64,000 nucleotides of DNA, taken from Dipetalonema caudispina (Eukaryota > Nematoda > Chromadorea > Rhabditida > Onchocercidae). The notes below the pieces were generated by a model that saw nothing but the letters and a program-made list of their open reading frames with translations, ran no database searches and was not told the origin of the DNA. Location: NCBI GenBank assembly GCA_013365325.1, contig JABVXV010000014.1:372001-436000 (forward strand), in the 5' to 3' direction. Positions 25,844 to 38,500 of the stretch are shown in pieces. Position 1 is the stretch's first letter; every line of letters starts with the position of its first letter. The translations under genes were made by a program, and so were the position numbers.

Positions 25844-26473
25844 TCACTGTTTGTGCGAAAAATGTTTGGTTATCTTTCTGGTAAACGGAATGATCATCGA
25901 TTCGTACAACATTGTCGGATTTTTGTTGATGAAAATTATTTTTTTTTATTTTTTCGCAGTTATTGTGTGCACTATTTATAAGTTAACGATAGTGTTTTTA
26001 TATGTAAATGAAGTGAATTAATTGTTTAGCTACTTAACAAGAAGCACACATTTGCTGCTAATGTTTATTAAATCTAAAGTTACTTTCATTCAGTAAGATT
26101 TCCACTTTCCGGATCATTCGTATAAAAGCGATAAGTAGAGCACTTTCAAAACCGTTATCGAAAAAATTGGAGACTTATGTAAATTAAATTTTGCACTTTT
26201 ATTTTCTGGATGAAATTCGCATTTTTTATTTGCATTTTTTATTTTAATGATCGACATCTGAATATGCTGTTATATGTTAGCTATTATTACGAATAAATTT
26301 TGAAAAGAAATTCGCCCCATAAAAGCATGATTACATCTATTCATTTTTTTGTAATTAATACAATGTATTATATCACAAGACACAATAAAAGGATAGAATT
26401 CTACATGATGTTTGGTGTAGAATATTGTAGGTACATTTCTTGTTTTGCGAAATATTCTTTGCTTCGTCGGACT
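25844..26473. other. intergenic, TECR to EIF2B3
   Basis: 630 bases separate two genes on the same strand. No clean leader acceptor is evident just before the EIF2B3 ATG, so I cannot decide between an operon and a separate promoter. Confidence 0.45.
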
Positions 26474-29400
26474 ATGGAAGCTCAGCCTTTGCAAGCAGTT
26501 GTGTTATGTGGTGGATTAGGTAATCGAATGACCAGTTTGACGGATCATATTCCGAAATGTATGCTTCCAATTGTTGGTATTCCCATGTTCTGGTATCCGC
26601 TCAACTTTTTGCAAAAAAATTCGATAAGAGGTTAGCTTTTAAAATTTCTGTATATTTAATTTAATTTAAAACAAATGTATGCTCTAACATTAATTGGGAA
26701 ACTCCTCCACAACAATAGATGATGTGCATTGCTTAACATTTAAAATTATGCCACGCATTATATGGTTCAGCAGATGTAATTAAATCCATAATTCTGAATC
26801 TGAAATGTGCTATTGAAGGTCGTTATTGCTTCATCATATGGTGTAAATGAACATTTTCTTAATAAGTTTGACGTATTGCGACCATGCCTGTTAACGAAAA
26901 GTTTCAAAGCGATTATAACCTATAAATAAGTGAACTGTATTGCATACAAAATTTTTAAGTTATTCTGGAAATTAATTCAACACTTTATGCGCTTGAAATT
27001 AAAAAGTAGTGTTATATTGTTTATAGAGGCTTTATGCATTTATCTAGGATCCTTTTTAGAACTTCTTAAATTGAAATAAATCCTTACGAAATGATAGTAT
27101 ACCTTTCCAGAGGTAATCATGGTTGTGGCTGAAAGGTTGTTGGGTGAAATCAGGCAGCTTTTATCTGGCTCCACTTTGCCACCACTGGATGATTTACGAA
27201 TTGAATTTGTAAAATTAAGCAGTGCTGCTGAGCACTGGGGTACTGCAGATGTGCTGAGATTCATAGATGCCCGAATCAAGGTAATAATTGCTTCTGTTCT
27301 ACTTCAAAGTAGGTAAGTATTGTGATCTATTTAAAATACTCTTCTACTTCAAAGTAGGTACTCAGATCTCCACAGTTTCCTCTAACCTTCATCCTTTTCC
27401 CTTCACCTGAGCTTTAAGTCGGAACCTTTACTGTTTACAGAGTTCAATTAGCTAACATTGATATCATATCCATCGCGCTGTCTGGGAATAGCAGTAGTAA
27501 CGAGGAAGCAGTAGAACCTTATTTGATAAAATTAGTTTTATAAAGCGCACAGCAAGGAGGTGATTTCTAATCGATCAAGCGGAGGAGTATTTGAATTTTT
27601 GATATTAAAAGTTGTACACCGAAAAAAAAAGCGTAATAGAGTAGATCTTATTTGTCTGATTATATCCGGCTTATAAGCTTCTTTAAAATAAAACGCCATG
27701 ATTTATTGACAGAATGAATTTTATAAAAAAAGGGCATAGAATGGATATTCTCTCGTTCGAGTTCATATGAGCTGATAATATTTTCACTAGGTGTTGTTTA
27801 CCTAGAACGTGCTCGTTAACTCAAAGTCAATTTACTTTAATTTTTAGAATTTTAGTTTTATTTTATTCACATTACTATTTAATACTGTGAGTGTACACAT
27901 GCATATCAAGTACCTAAAATATGCACAGATTCATTGCAGAAAGATTTCATTGTTGTTAGTGGTGATTTTGTTTCCGATATGAACTTAGCTCCTATGCTGT
28001 CGCTACACGCTGCTGAAAATGCCACTTTAACGTGTTTATTATGTGATCGGGTTATCACAGGACCAGTTCCCGGACCTAAAATGAAACTCTCGAAAGGCAT
28101 TGATTTTCCTTCAGAAATTTTTTCGAAAATTGGTGGAAAAAAGTGTTCCTAAAAGTTTATATATATATTTTTTGACTAGTTCACATTGATTCGTAAATCT
28201 AACCAGGGTTTAAAGTGGCTACGATTATACAATCTAGGTGTAATAACGAAGCATCTGAAATATCGACTGGTCAGTAGACTGGATAGAATACTTTGAGGGC
28301 TACAATTGCAGGATCTTTTCGATGCTGCAATATGCTGATCTGTCTGGATAGTTCTAGTAATGCCGATGAATAGTTTGATTTGAGAAAGTCTCTCTTGGTG
28401 GCTGATTGAAATGGAACGATACATTTTTACCATAGCTATATCGTATTCTTTTTATTTTCGTAGTTTCAGGACGCGATTTCGTTGTTCTTTCTGAGAATAA
28501 ACAATTGTTATTCAATGGTTCAGAAGAAGATTATGACGAAATGATTGCTGTGAATATTGATATGCTTGATAAGTAATTTTTAATTACTATTAAACGTTTT
28601 TGCTAAACTTTGAATTCTCGGGTAATAGTAGTGTTAATTGTTGAAATTTCAGATGTCGGACTGCTTACTTCACTGCTAAGTACAATGACTGTCATTTATA
28701 TATCATGAAGAAATGCATTTTAAGCATTATCGAGAAGCACAGGTAAGGTTTTCTGGCTTCATATTTAATTCATTTCATCTAAACGAACATTAGCTCCAAA
28801 TAAAACCTATTCATTATCGAAACAAATTTATAATAAGACTTGAAACATATCAGAAAACTTGATGGCGAGTATCGATTTGATAGAAGGCTGTACTTATAGG
28901 GAATTTTCGTCACTCAAAGCTGATCTTATCCCATATATTCTGGAAAAACAGAATGCAAAAGATAGCTACGGCATGTTTTTTTCTCATGTTTATCAGTTTA
29001 TTGAATGTTTTAAACCATATTAGACGTCTAACTTCTATTTTCTGTTGAATAATTAGTTCCTTCAGAACTGACTGAACTTGTGAAAATCGATCCTCTCTAT
29101 GAAAAGGTACAAAAATTCAGCTTTGGTACGACTGCTGTAAAAAGCCTTCAATACCCATTGAAATGTTTTGCCTATTTGCTACCACAGGAGAATGGCTTCA
29201 TTGTTGGGCATGTGAACACCATCGGAGCTTACTTTGAGATTAATAAGGCCGTAAGTTTTCGAATTGAAAATCCTTAACATTTCTGATCGTACGAATTGGC
29301 TTTATCATTGTAATACAAAAGAACATTTTCTGTTTAAAAATGATTACTTCATTGTAACTGAAGATAAAATTTAAAATTCCTGATTTAAAGATAAATCAAT

Positions 29401-30658
29401 CTCTATTTGTTAAGCATGTTTTTCGTGACTTAAAGACCGTCTCAGGACCAACTGTCTAAGTCATCAATGAACTAACCAGAGGCGAATTAAAAGTGGAATG
29501 ATTTTACGGCTTTTGTCGTTAGCCTTTTCAAAAAAACCCAAATTCTTCGTCCAATCGTTCTTTCATGAAGTGTTACACCGAATGTCTCATCAGTTGTGTT
29601 GATCTCGGTTTCATTTGTGTTATCTTACTATTAATTTTTCAGATCATCCGCTTTCTATCATCAAGTTTTTCCGAAAAAATTCCCATTGGACAACCAATAG
29701 ATGGCAATGGTATCGCACCCGTCTATGAGTGTTACATCGGTCCTACTACCCGCCTTTTTCTACAGAGTGCTGGTGAAGCGCACGTTGCGCGTTCAGAGAG
29801 GCCAGTTATCAAGCGCTCTGTGATCGGTGAGAAATGTGTCGTTGGACCAAAAAGCAAAATTATCAGTTCTTTGCTGATGGACGGATGTCAAATCGGTGCG
29901 GGGTATGGAACATTACTAATTGCTGTCATACTTTTCCTCTGATAAATCAGTTCACCGGATCATTCATAACACTTCATATTGAAAAAATTTCACTGTAGTG
30001 AAGATCTAATTCAATTTTCCATCACTCAACTTCATTTGCATAGTCACAACTTTTTGCAACATCGATATTGAATTCTTATCATAATTATATTAGAAAAAAT
30101 CTTTTTCTTATTAAATGGTACCATACGCTACTGATAAAATCATTATTTAGATTGTGCGGAAAACTCTAATATAAACTATTGGCATCCATAATTTATGGAA
30201 ATTAGTTTAGGGCACAAATAACCAATTCAATCATTTGTACGGGTGCTGAGATCGGTGAAAATGCCAGTGTTTCTTCATCGATTGTGGTCTGCCAACAGAT
30301 AGTTTCTGCGAACGGTATATCTTTTTACAGGTTCAATCTATCCGAATGATAGGAATCCCCATCTTTATAATAAACCATTGGCGAGGAATTATTTTTGCTT
30401 TTAGTTTTAATTTCCCTCGCTTTTTCATCTTTCTTTTTATTTTTACTACTTTTATTGTCACTTGTTAGAGTTTTTCATTTCCTTTAGAAAGTGAGTGTCA
30501 AAAAAGTTTATCTAAACCATTTGCTGAATTTAGCAATTAAAGAAGAACCTAAATGTTGTAAAATTGTTTCTTATTTTATTGCAGCCAAAATACACAATGA
30601 ACTTATTGCTCCGGACGATGAAGTAGAACTTGAGAAATGGACTGAAGAATTGTGGTAG
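26474..30658 (+). CDS. EIF2B3: translation initiation factor eIF2B subunit gamma
   Basis: Part of the catalytic half of the eIF2 guanine-nucleotide exchange factor; the C. elegans counterpart is ppp-1. Exons 26474-26630, 27111-27280, 27940-28132, 28470-28572, 28653-28742, 28900-28970, 29066-29250, 29643-29902, 30211-30314 and 30585-30658; 1407 nt, 468 residues (human 452). The N-terminal nucleotidyltransferase-like domain starts QAVVLCGGLGNRM and has DHIPKCMLP, HWGTADVLRF and IVVSGDFVSD. The C-terminal left-handed beta-helix shows hexapeptide-like repeats (VIKRSVIGEKCVVGPKSKI, ITNSIICTGAEIGENASV). All junctions keep phase. The donor of exon 6 is uncertain: phase requires a GC donor at 28971 or a longer exon ending at a weak GT. 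The ATG chosen is the first that matches family starts; an open frame extends further upstream. Confidence 0.92.
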
Positions 30659-31512
30659 AAGAAATGTTCGACTCAGATGTTGGCACTGTATTACTGTACT
30701 TATTACAACTGTATTGTAATCCGTTGAATTTGTTAATAAATTATTACTCTTAGTTAATGCGCAGAACGTTTTACTGCAGATACTAACTATGACGAGACTA
30801 AGTTATCCGGATATTTTAGCTGTTAAATCCATGTGTTAATTAGTCGGATCATATGTTGTTATCCCTCTATAACGTGATAAGTTAGTCATGTTAATGCTTA
30901 AGAGAGAAATACAGAATACAATTTCATTGAGAGATCATTGCCAAAAAAAAATGATGAAACTAAGTTATCCGGATATTCTAGCTGTTAAATCCATGTATTA
31001 ATTAATTAGACCATGTATCGTTAACCACTAACGATTATCCTACTAGTGACTATTGTCGATATTATCAACAACTAGCACTGATAACAATTTACTACCATTA
31101 TTACTATTACAGGGCGTGGTTGAGACTACTGAAAGAACCAATAGCTGCTAAAAAATAAGCTTACTTTCCCACGATAGTGCATGGGATGAGAATGTGATGC
31201 TTTCATTAGGCTACTTTGGCATTGTTTAGTAAATTGCGCTCCTATGCTGATATATTAGTTTAAAATGATATATTTGAGAATAAGATAACATTCAACTTTC
31301 CTATCAGTATTTTTAGTGTTGGAAATTATTTTAAAAAGTGACAATAAAAAGTTGGTAAAAAAAAATTTGATAATAAATATTGAAATAGGAGTAAATCTAA
31401 ATTTAAAATAAATTTTAGTTATTAGAGTAAATTTTTTCTTTTTTTTTTTTTATCATTAATAGATTTTAGTTTACCGAACGATTGCAACGAATCAAGTGAT
31501 ATTAGCTTAACA
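30659..31512. other. intergenic, EIF2B3 to nanos
   Basis: 0.85 kb with a diverged direct repeat (listed separately) and no recognisable gene. The nanos transcript probably begins after the acceptor ATTAATAG at 31462. Confidence 0.5.
30791..31020. repeat. pair of diverged direct repeats
   Basis: A roughly 65-base unit at about 30791-30858 recurs at about 30952-31020. Both contain ACTAAGTTATCCGGATATT, GCTGTTAAATCCATGT and TTAATTA, with a few substitutions and a small indel. It sits just downstream of the EIF2B3 stop, possibly within its 3' UTR. Confidence 0.8.
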
Positions 31513-33520
31513 ATGCCTTTATCAGAAGTAAAACAAACTATTGTTACCGATCATGACATAATGTATGTTACATTTCTTCATTTATTTTATTTCCATATAT
31601 TATTTCCTATTGATCAGTTTTGATAATTTTCAATATTATTGCAGAAATAGTTGGCCAGCTGGTTGGATGGATCGACATTTTAGGGATGAAACTCGCTGCA
31701 ATGTTCCTAGTGTTAGATTTTGATTGGTTATTTTGAAGTAAAATGTATAAATTCATCTTTTTGGAAATGTTCACCTCAATTATTTTTCAGTGATTTACTG
31801 AAAATATTGATACTTTCAAATTATCGTAACCAGCAATTCTTCCCAAAAAAAAAAAAAAAAAGGAAAAAATAATGCCTGATTATAAGAGGACAATTCCTTC
31901 TATTTTTTTATTGATATAATTTTATGAATTTTTCTTTTTTTTTTCGGGAATTTCAATTTCAGTTGACCTGTACAAGCTATGAAAAGAGAGCAATCAATGA
32001 TACGCAAAAAGATGAGTAAGTTATTTATTTTTTATTTTTTTATTTCTTGTTCCTACCGTATTAAAAATTGAAAAGAAAATCAAAAAATTTATTCTTTTTT
32101 CATTTATTTTCCTTCTTTATTTGCTAATGAATTTAAATTTTAAGTTTTATTAATGAAAATGACTTTTATATTTTCAGGTTAACTATTCTGGATAGAAATC
32201 CTAATCGCTTTTCAGCTAATTCACTCACTAATTCACCATCACTTATTCCTTCCACAATTTATTCGCCAAATTCTCGTGTTATATCGGGTGAAGAAAATTG
32301 CTTTGACACTGCCGATCATACCGATAATTCTTGGCTTATTAAAGAAGCAGCAACTGCCATTCTTAATGTTAGTAATTAATACTATTCGTATCACAATATT
32401 GCTCTCTATCTGTAAAAAATAATTCAGGTTGTAGAAATGATCTATTATTAAGAAAAGAGTTCATGTAAATTAAGCTGTTATCTATCATCACATACTTTTA
32501 CTCATAACTATCAGAATTTTTTTGATTATCTCATTTTTTTAGCTACATGCTGATTTAAGTGCTTTTTTGGAAATTTGTAAACAATCCGGTGATTTGTTTA
32601 ATTCTCAAAATACTACTGCTACTAATGCTATTGCTGCGCGGAAAATGAAAGATGTATTGCCGAATCAAATAACTCTTTCAACTCCTCCGCCTCAATTGCA
32701 GTTGAATTTTTCGCCGAAAAATCTCACCACAAGTGGGTTTCATTTAATTATCCTTGCATAATTTTTAACTAATTAACAAATACTAATCTGACAGAGAATG
32801 GAAGGCTGTTGTATTGAACTAAAAAATAGATATGAGCGGTTAAAATGAGATTGTCAAAATTGAAGAAAGATTACTTATTTCAAATCATTGTGTACTGTTT
32901 AAATTTAATAATTTTTTAGATGATAATAAAAAAGAATTGATGGATAAGTGGTACTGTGTTTTTTGTTTCAATAATGCTCGCTTTGCTGTAAGTTTGCATT
33001 TTTATCAAGCGCTATTTTCTTGAGATCATCTGAGAACTCTAAGAAAATTTTGTTTTTTGATATTTTCATCATTTTATTGTAGTACGAAAAATGCGGTATT
33101 ATCCTTCATCCTGAGCTCGATGGACCATGGCGAACTCATGTATGCAAAAATTCGAAGGGTTTAGTGATTTGTCCTGCTTTATCTGCGTTAGTTTTATTGC
33201 ACAATTTTTAGAAATAATTTCTTAAGGATTGTAATAATCTTTTTTACTTATACATCACTCTCAATCAGTGATATTAATTACTCTTTTATATAATTAAATA
33301 CGCTACAATACTGACTGTAAGATAATGGTAACTGTTGTTTATTTTCGTATAAATATGACAGATTCAAGATAATTGGTGGGCAATTCCTAATGAATCATTT
33401 TATAGACATGTTTGTCGTCATTGTGGTGCCACCGGTAAATCCGCGCATACAGAGAAATATTGCGATACCGAGAAAAAGCGACGAATTCAGCGGATGAAAA
33501 ATTTGAATCGAGTTGGTTAG
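31513..33520 (+). CDS. Nanos-type CCHC zinc-finger RNA-binding protein
   Basis: Nanos proteins act with Pumilio to repress mRNAs in germ cells. Exons 31513-31562, 31645-31711, 31963-32015, 32178-32367, 32543-32732, 32920-32987, 33083-33186 and 33406-33520; 837 nt, 278 residues. The N-terminal two thirds are low-complexity and rich in Asn, Ser and Pro. The tandem zinc finger begins WYCVFCFNNARFA, continues THVCKNSKGLVIC and ends HVCRHCGATGKSAHTEKYC. The last finger has exact family spacing (C-x2-C-x7-H-x4-C), and the C-x7-C link between the fingers is exact if exon 7 ends at 33186 and exon 8 starts at 33406. The first finger has 25 residues between its second Cys and His instead of the usual dozen. 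Donors GTTAGT or GTTAGA are used three times. An acceptor at 31462 puts this ATG first in the transcript. Confidence 0.88.
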
Positions 33521-34556
33521 GTAAAAATACAGAGTTGAGCTACTTGTCTTACTAATTGTTTTATGGTTTGGACAATTTTTTGGAAATGAATAGAGTGCTT
33601 TATGATGGTAGAGTTATTTAAATTAATGAAGTAATCGCAATAGAAAAGTTGGGTAGAATATAATGCTAGCTTTGAAAAGATTAAAATAACAACTACGTCA
33701 ATCATTAAAGTAACAGGAATTTTGAATTTTTTCCATATTTAAGCCCCGGATTTTGTCTTCCTTTAGTTCCCTTAATTTGATTAGACAAGGTCAATGCACA
33801 CTTGATAATTGAGTTCACTGGTTATTATGGCTTGTTACGCTATGACCTATTGCTTATGAAATCGTTGATTTTGTCATAATTTTTTTTAATTACACATGAT
33901 ATTGCCCACCTTCTAATATTTTGTTCCTCACTTTACAATATATCATGACTTTACACCTTTTCACCTAAATTTAAAGGTCCTCAGTTGTTTAATAAATGAA
34001 CCTTTGGTTTGTAAAAAGTACCATCAAGCTACAAAGAGCTACAATACCAAAGATATTGCAGAGAAACTTCTCTCATTATTTACTTCCAGCTAATTGAAGA
34101 TTAGGTCAGAAAAAAATGAGAAATAGTCGTTGTATTGCAATAGCTTCTTATTGGCTGAACACATCTCTTTTCAAATGACATTCACTGCTATATCATCTGG
34201 CTTTCAAGACTCAAGGATACGATTGGCAAGAAAATTTTATCAAAGGAAGTGTAAATACATGAGAAAAGATACACATTAAACAATTTCCCAACGTCTCTGG
34301 CCTGTAGTATATTTCACGTCCCCCTCCTCGCATACATGATTTACCGGGATATTTGAGGCCAAACTTCAGTAAAATAATAGGCACAAATAGTTTGTATGGA
34401 AGTAATGGTAAATATGAAGTTATGTTTAAAAATGAAGTTCAAGAACGGATGAGGTTGTTTAAATCTGGAAAGAAAAGAAAACGAACCTTCGTATAAAGCG
34501 CTTTAATTGTAACCAACTAGCTAGGAAGTCATTATGAACATATGAAAAGACATTAA
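33521..34556. other. intergenic between convergent 3' ends
   Basis: One kilobase between the nanos and TFIP11 stop codons. I see no gene; it should hold two 3' UTRs. A long nanos 3' UTR would be expected to carry translational control elements, but none is identified. Confidence 0.5.
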
Positions 34557-35493
34557 TCAGCATATACTTAGTAAATGATCTAGTCCGATTGGTGACCATT
34601 GTTGCGTCTCGACATTGAAACCAAATATTACGTTCCGATCAATGTAGATAGATACATTACCGAACCAGTATACAGGCTTCCCTTCTCGGAACTTATTCAG
34701 CTGAGGCACATACAGAACACCCGCTTCACGTGCCCTTAATTCCACTAGATCCTGGAAATCAGATGGTTTCAATGTTTACAAAATGCCCAATTAAAACGAG
34801 GTCAAAGCATTCAGTCTGAGAGAGTATCATTTCTTTCATGCATATTTCTGAAGTGGGAAAGGAGTTTTCTTAAAAAATTCAAGGAAAATGCCATATTTGG
34901 AGAAATGATAAACCCGCATGGTCCTCAAACAATGCCAGTTGTAGCTGTGTGGAAAGGATATGGATAGATAGATATATAGAATCGACAAATGAGCTGCATA
35001 AAATTTAAGTTAAATAGGTAAATAGATAAATGAACTGCATAAAATCTAAGTTAAATTGCATAAAAGGAGACAAAATAAAGTTCAAACCTTGAAAGAGAGG
35101 TGAGGAGGTGGAGGTTGTATTCTCGGTGGTGCAGGATTATACATTCCGGAGACCGGTTCCGGAGGCGGTAAAGGTGGCTGCATTTCCTTTGTGAGATGAA
35201 CGCCCTGTTGGGCGTGTTTCATTGCAATGAGTGCACGCTTTAACTGTTCTGAAATATTAGCATGCCAGAAACTGTATTCTCAGTCAGAAACTCATGAAAC
35301 CATTTATAGAATAGTAAAGTCTATACCTTGAATAATAATCAGTGAAGAAATTTCAACAGGAAAACGATTCTTCCATTCATTGTACCACATTACCACCTCT
35401 TGAGCTACTACTCGTGGAGATTCCAACCAAATACACAGTGTTTCATACCACTGGAAAACATTTATTTCTTGACAGAGAAGAGTGGTTTTTGAG

Positions 35494-35526
<33 letters not shown>

Positions 35527-38500
35527 CAAAATCTTAATTTAAACCATCAGAATTACCTTTGGGAAGAAACTACGCACTAGCACAGCGGCAATACCTTCTG
35601 CACCGATCAATTCAACCCAGTCTAGCACAGCATAAAATTCATCGTATCGCTGAAGATCATGAAATATAATAAATAAGGACATTAAAAAAGCTAGAAATCT
35701 GGAAGATGAAAACCAAAGTACATGTACAAACAACGTACATGATTTTTTGTAGGGTCGTATATCATCTCTTGCAAAGCCTTCTCAAGTTTGGGTATGATGT
35801 TCATTGCCAGGAAGGCAGACATAGTTGCTGATGCAAAACAACCTTTCCATGGTCGAAGCATGGACAAAGCACTAAAATCATGGATGATTAACAAAAAACA
35901 ATGTTTGCTAAATGGTTCAATAAACTTTATATTTCTTTATACATAAAATTAAAAATTACTAACCTGGAACGAAATTTATTGCTACATAGTTCTAAATACT
36001 AAGCATAAAACAAATAACCTTCTATCCGTTGGATTCCATTCTTTCAGTGCTTTGGCCAATTTTTGTCTAATAGGGGAGAAGACCGGCTGAAGTCGATCAC
36101 CCATTACGTCCAGCCATGGGTGTAACCATGTATGAATAGGAACGCGATCCGTCAGAGGATTCCATTCGTCCACTTGAGCAGCTATTCGTGGAATTATAAT
36201 CTGTAACAACAGCATCGTGAAGCTACCGAATTTATTATAACTAACAGTTTAAAAGAGAATATGGAATCATCTATTGAATTTTTTCGAATTTATTTTGTTT
36301 TTCTGTTCTAAACTAACTTGTTCTAAGAGGTTTTCGCGCATCCATAAAGGTAACAAAGGTAGCCATTTTTCAACGACATGCAACATCGATTGGGGATCAT
36401 CTCGTGGATTCCACCGTAAAGCAGTTTTTCTCATCACTGGCATCCATCCATCCCAGAGAAGTCGCTCAAACGCTGAGAGATTATCTGGAATTGAACGACG
36501 ATATGGGAATGCAAATGGAAGAAAAGGTATTTTTCTCTCTACACCCTCATACATGTAGAAGTGGAAATTTAGTGAGTTTAGCAAACTTAAGTATCCAAAC
36601 GTGAAAGTCGTCAAACATGCTTGAGGTGGTGTTGTATTATTGTATGTTTCAACTACATTTCAAAGTTTACGTAAGTATTTTCACTTTTAAAATATACTTA
36701 AGAATACAACACACTGTACCTAAACTTTTAGTGACATTGAACATACTACGCTGTTCTATTTCCAGTATCCTTTTCCACTCACTCATCAATGCGATACCAT
36801 AATTCATTTGTTCGTCATCAAGGGCATTCCACGTTACGAAGTAATTTTGAATCTATAACAATGTTGAAATCTTAATTAAACAAACCTCTGAAAAAATGTT
36901 AAAAGCAACTAACCAAATAATTTGAAAATGTTTAAATATTTGTAAGACGTGAAGAGCTTTGGTTAAGATAATCAAAAATTACCAGTGGTAAAACGCTTGC
37001 AATAGCTATTTCTTCCAATCTGAACAAACGATATTCCTCAAAATACTCTGTCTGTATCTTCTGAAATAATTCTCGACATTCATCAAGCGTTACATTTCCT
37101 TCATCGCTTTTGGTAGAAAACCTATAAATAGTCATGAATAATTGATAAAACCGTAAATTTAGTTTCAAATGCAGGACATTAAGAAAAGGTAGGATGAAAG
37201 AATGAAGACAAAGGACAGCACAGTACTCTTCAGTTATCTTTCCAGAATCATGTTGTTCTTTTCATATTTTTAAGAAATGTCAAAGAATATCATACAGTGA
37301 TGCGAACCTTTCTAGTAAGTCACTTAGCTCTTCCACTCTTTTTTGCTCCTCGCGTTCTTTCCACAAAGCAGTCTGTATTTGCACGCTATCATTTTCGAGG
37401 GCTGCTGTTTGATCCTATACAAAATCAATTATTAATCCTTAAAATTCAATGGCTGCTTGTTATTTGTCCCAGCTACTAACTGATGTAACGAAAGCCTTAA
37501 CCCAAAGTGATGAGTTGGTGGATAACATAGAAGTTATCAGTGGTAAAGTAAAAGTAAAGCAGTCTATGAGGCTGAGGAGTTACGACGAACCACAAATCAA
37601 CAATACTTCGTACTCTTAGGAAGCGCATTTGCCGATCATTGTGACGTATTGTTTCTTCAGTCTCGTTGATCAACAAATTCAAATTATGCATTAATTCTGG
37701 TACATCAAATGCAAGACGCTCTACATGTGCTTCTGCGACTGCTCTGAAAAAATTTTTTTCCTTTCATAATTTCACAAAATAGTTATATTAAAAGCTATAT
37801 TAAACCTCAAACAATACCTGGTTTTAGCTGCGTAAGCGTCATAACCGGAATAAACTTTTTGTTCCTTGCCCGTCATATCGATAACCTAAGAAAAAGCAGC
37901 TGTAATAAAAATTTAAATCACTGAAGAAATTTTATTTAAATAATGAAACAACGGCAACGATGCTAACTGAATTTTAAAAAAAAATTTCAGATGTTGAACC
38001 TCTTCCTAACACTTTAGTGTGTCAGCACAAACAAAGCGCAATGCGATTATATTTTTGCAACCTCAGCTGTATTTCAGGAATATTCATTTGATCTTGAAAA
38101 TTATAAAATGGAACCTGAACGAGTCAAAAATCTAGAACAGTCATTGACGAGACTAATAACATTTTGACAAGACTCCAAAATAAGTAATGGTTTGTAAATT
38201 TAGTCTTTTAAAGATCAGACAGTCAAAGCACAATGTGATACTTATGCAGAAACATAAGTAGTGGATTAATGCATATCAGCATAATTGAAAAGACCTTCAT
38301 TGAAACTTCCATAATAATAAATTTCAGAAAAGTTAAAAGCAAACTATACTTTGACACCACTACTTCCACTGGTGAGTCGTTGTTTGAGTGGTCCTCCTTC
38401 GGCAATCACTTCGTCAATAGTTTTATACTGATATTTCACACTTTTCTTTGAACCAGTCTTTTTCCAGTTCCCTCTCCTCGTTGGTTCTTCGACTTTTTCA

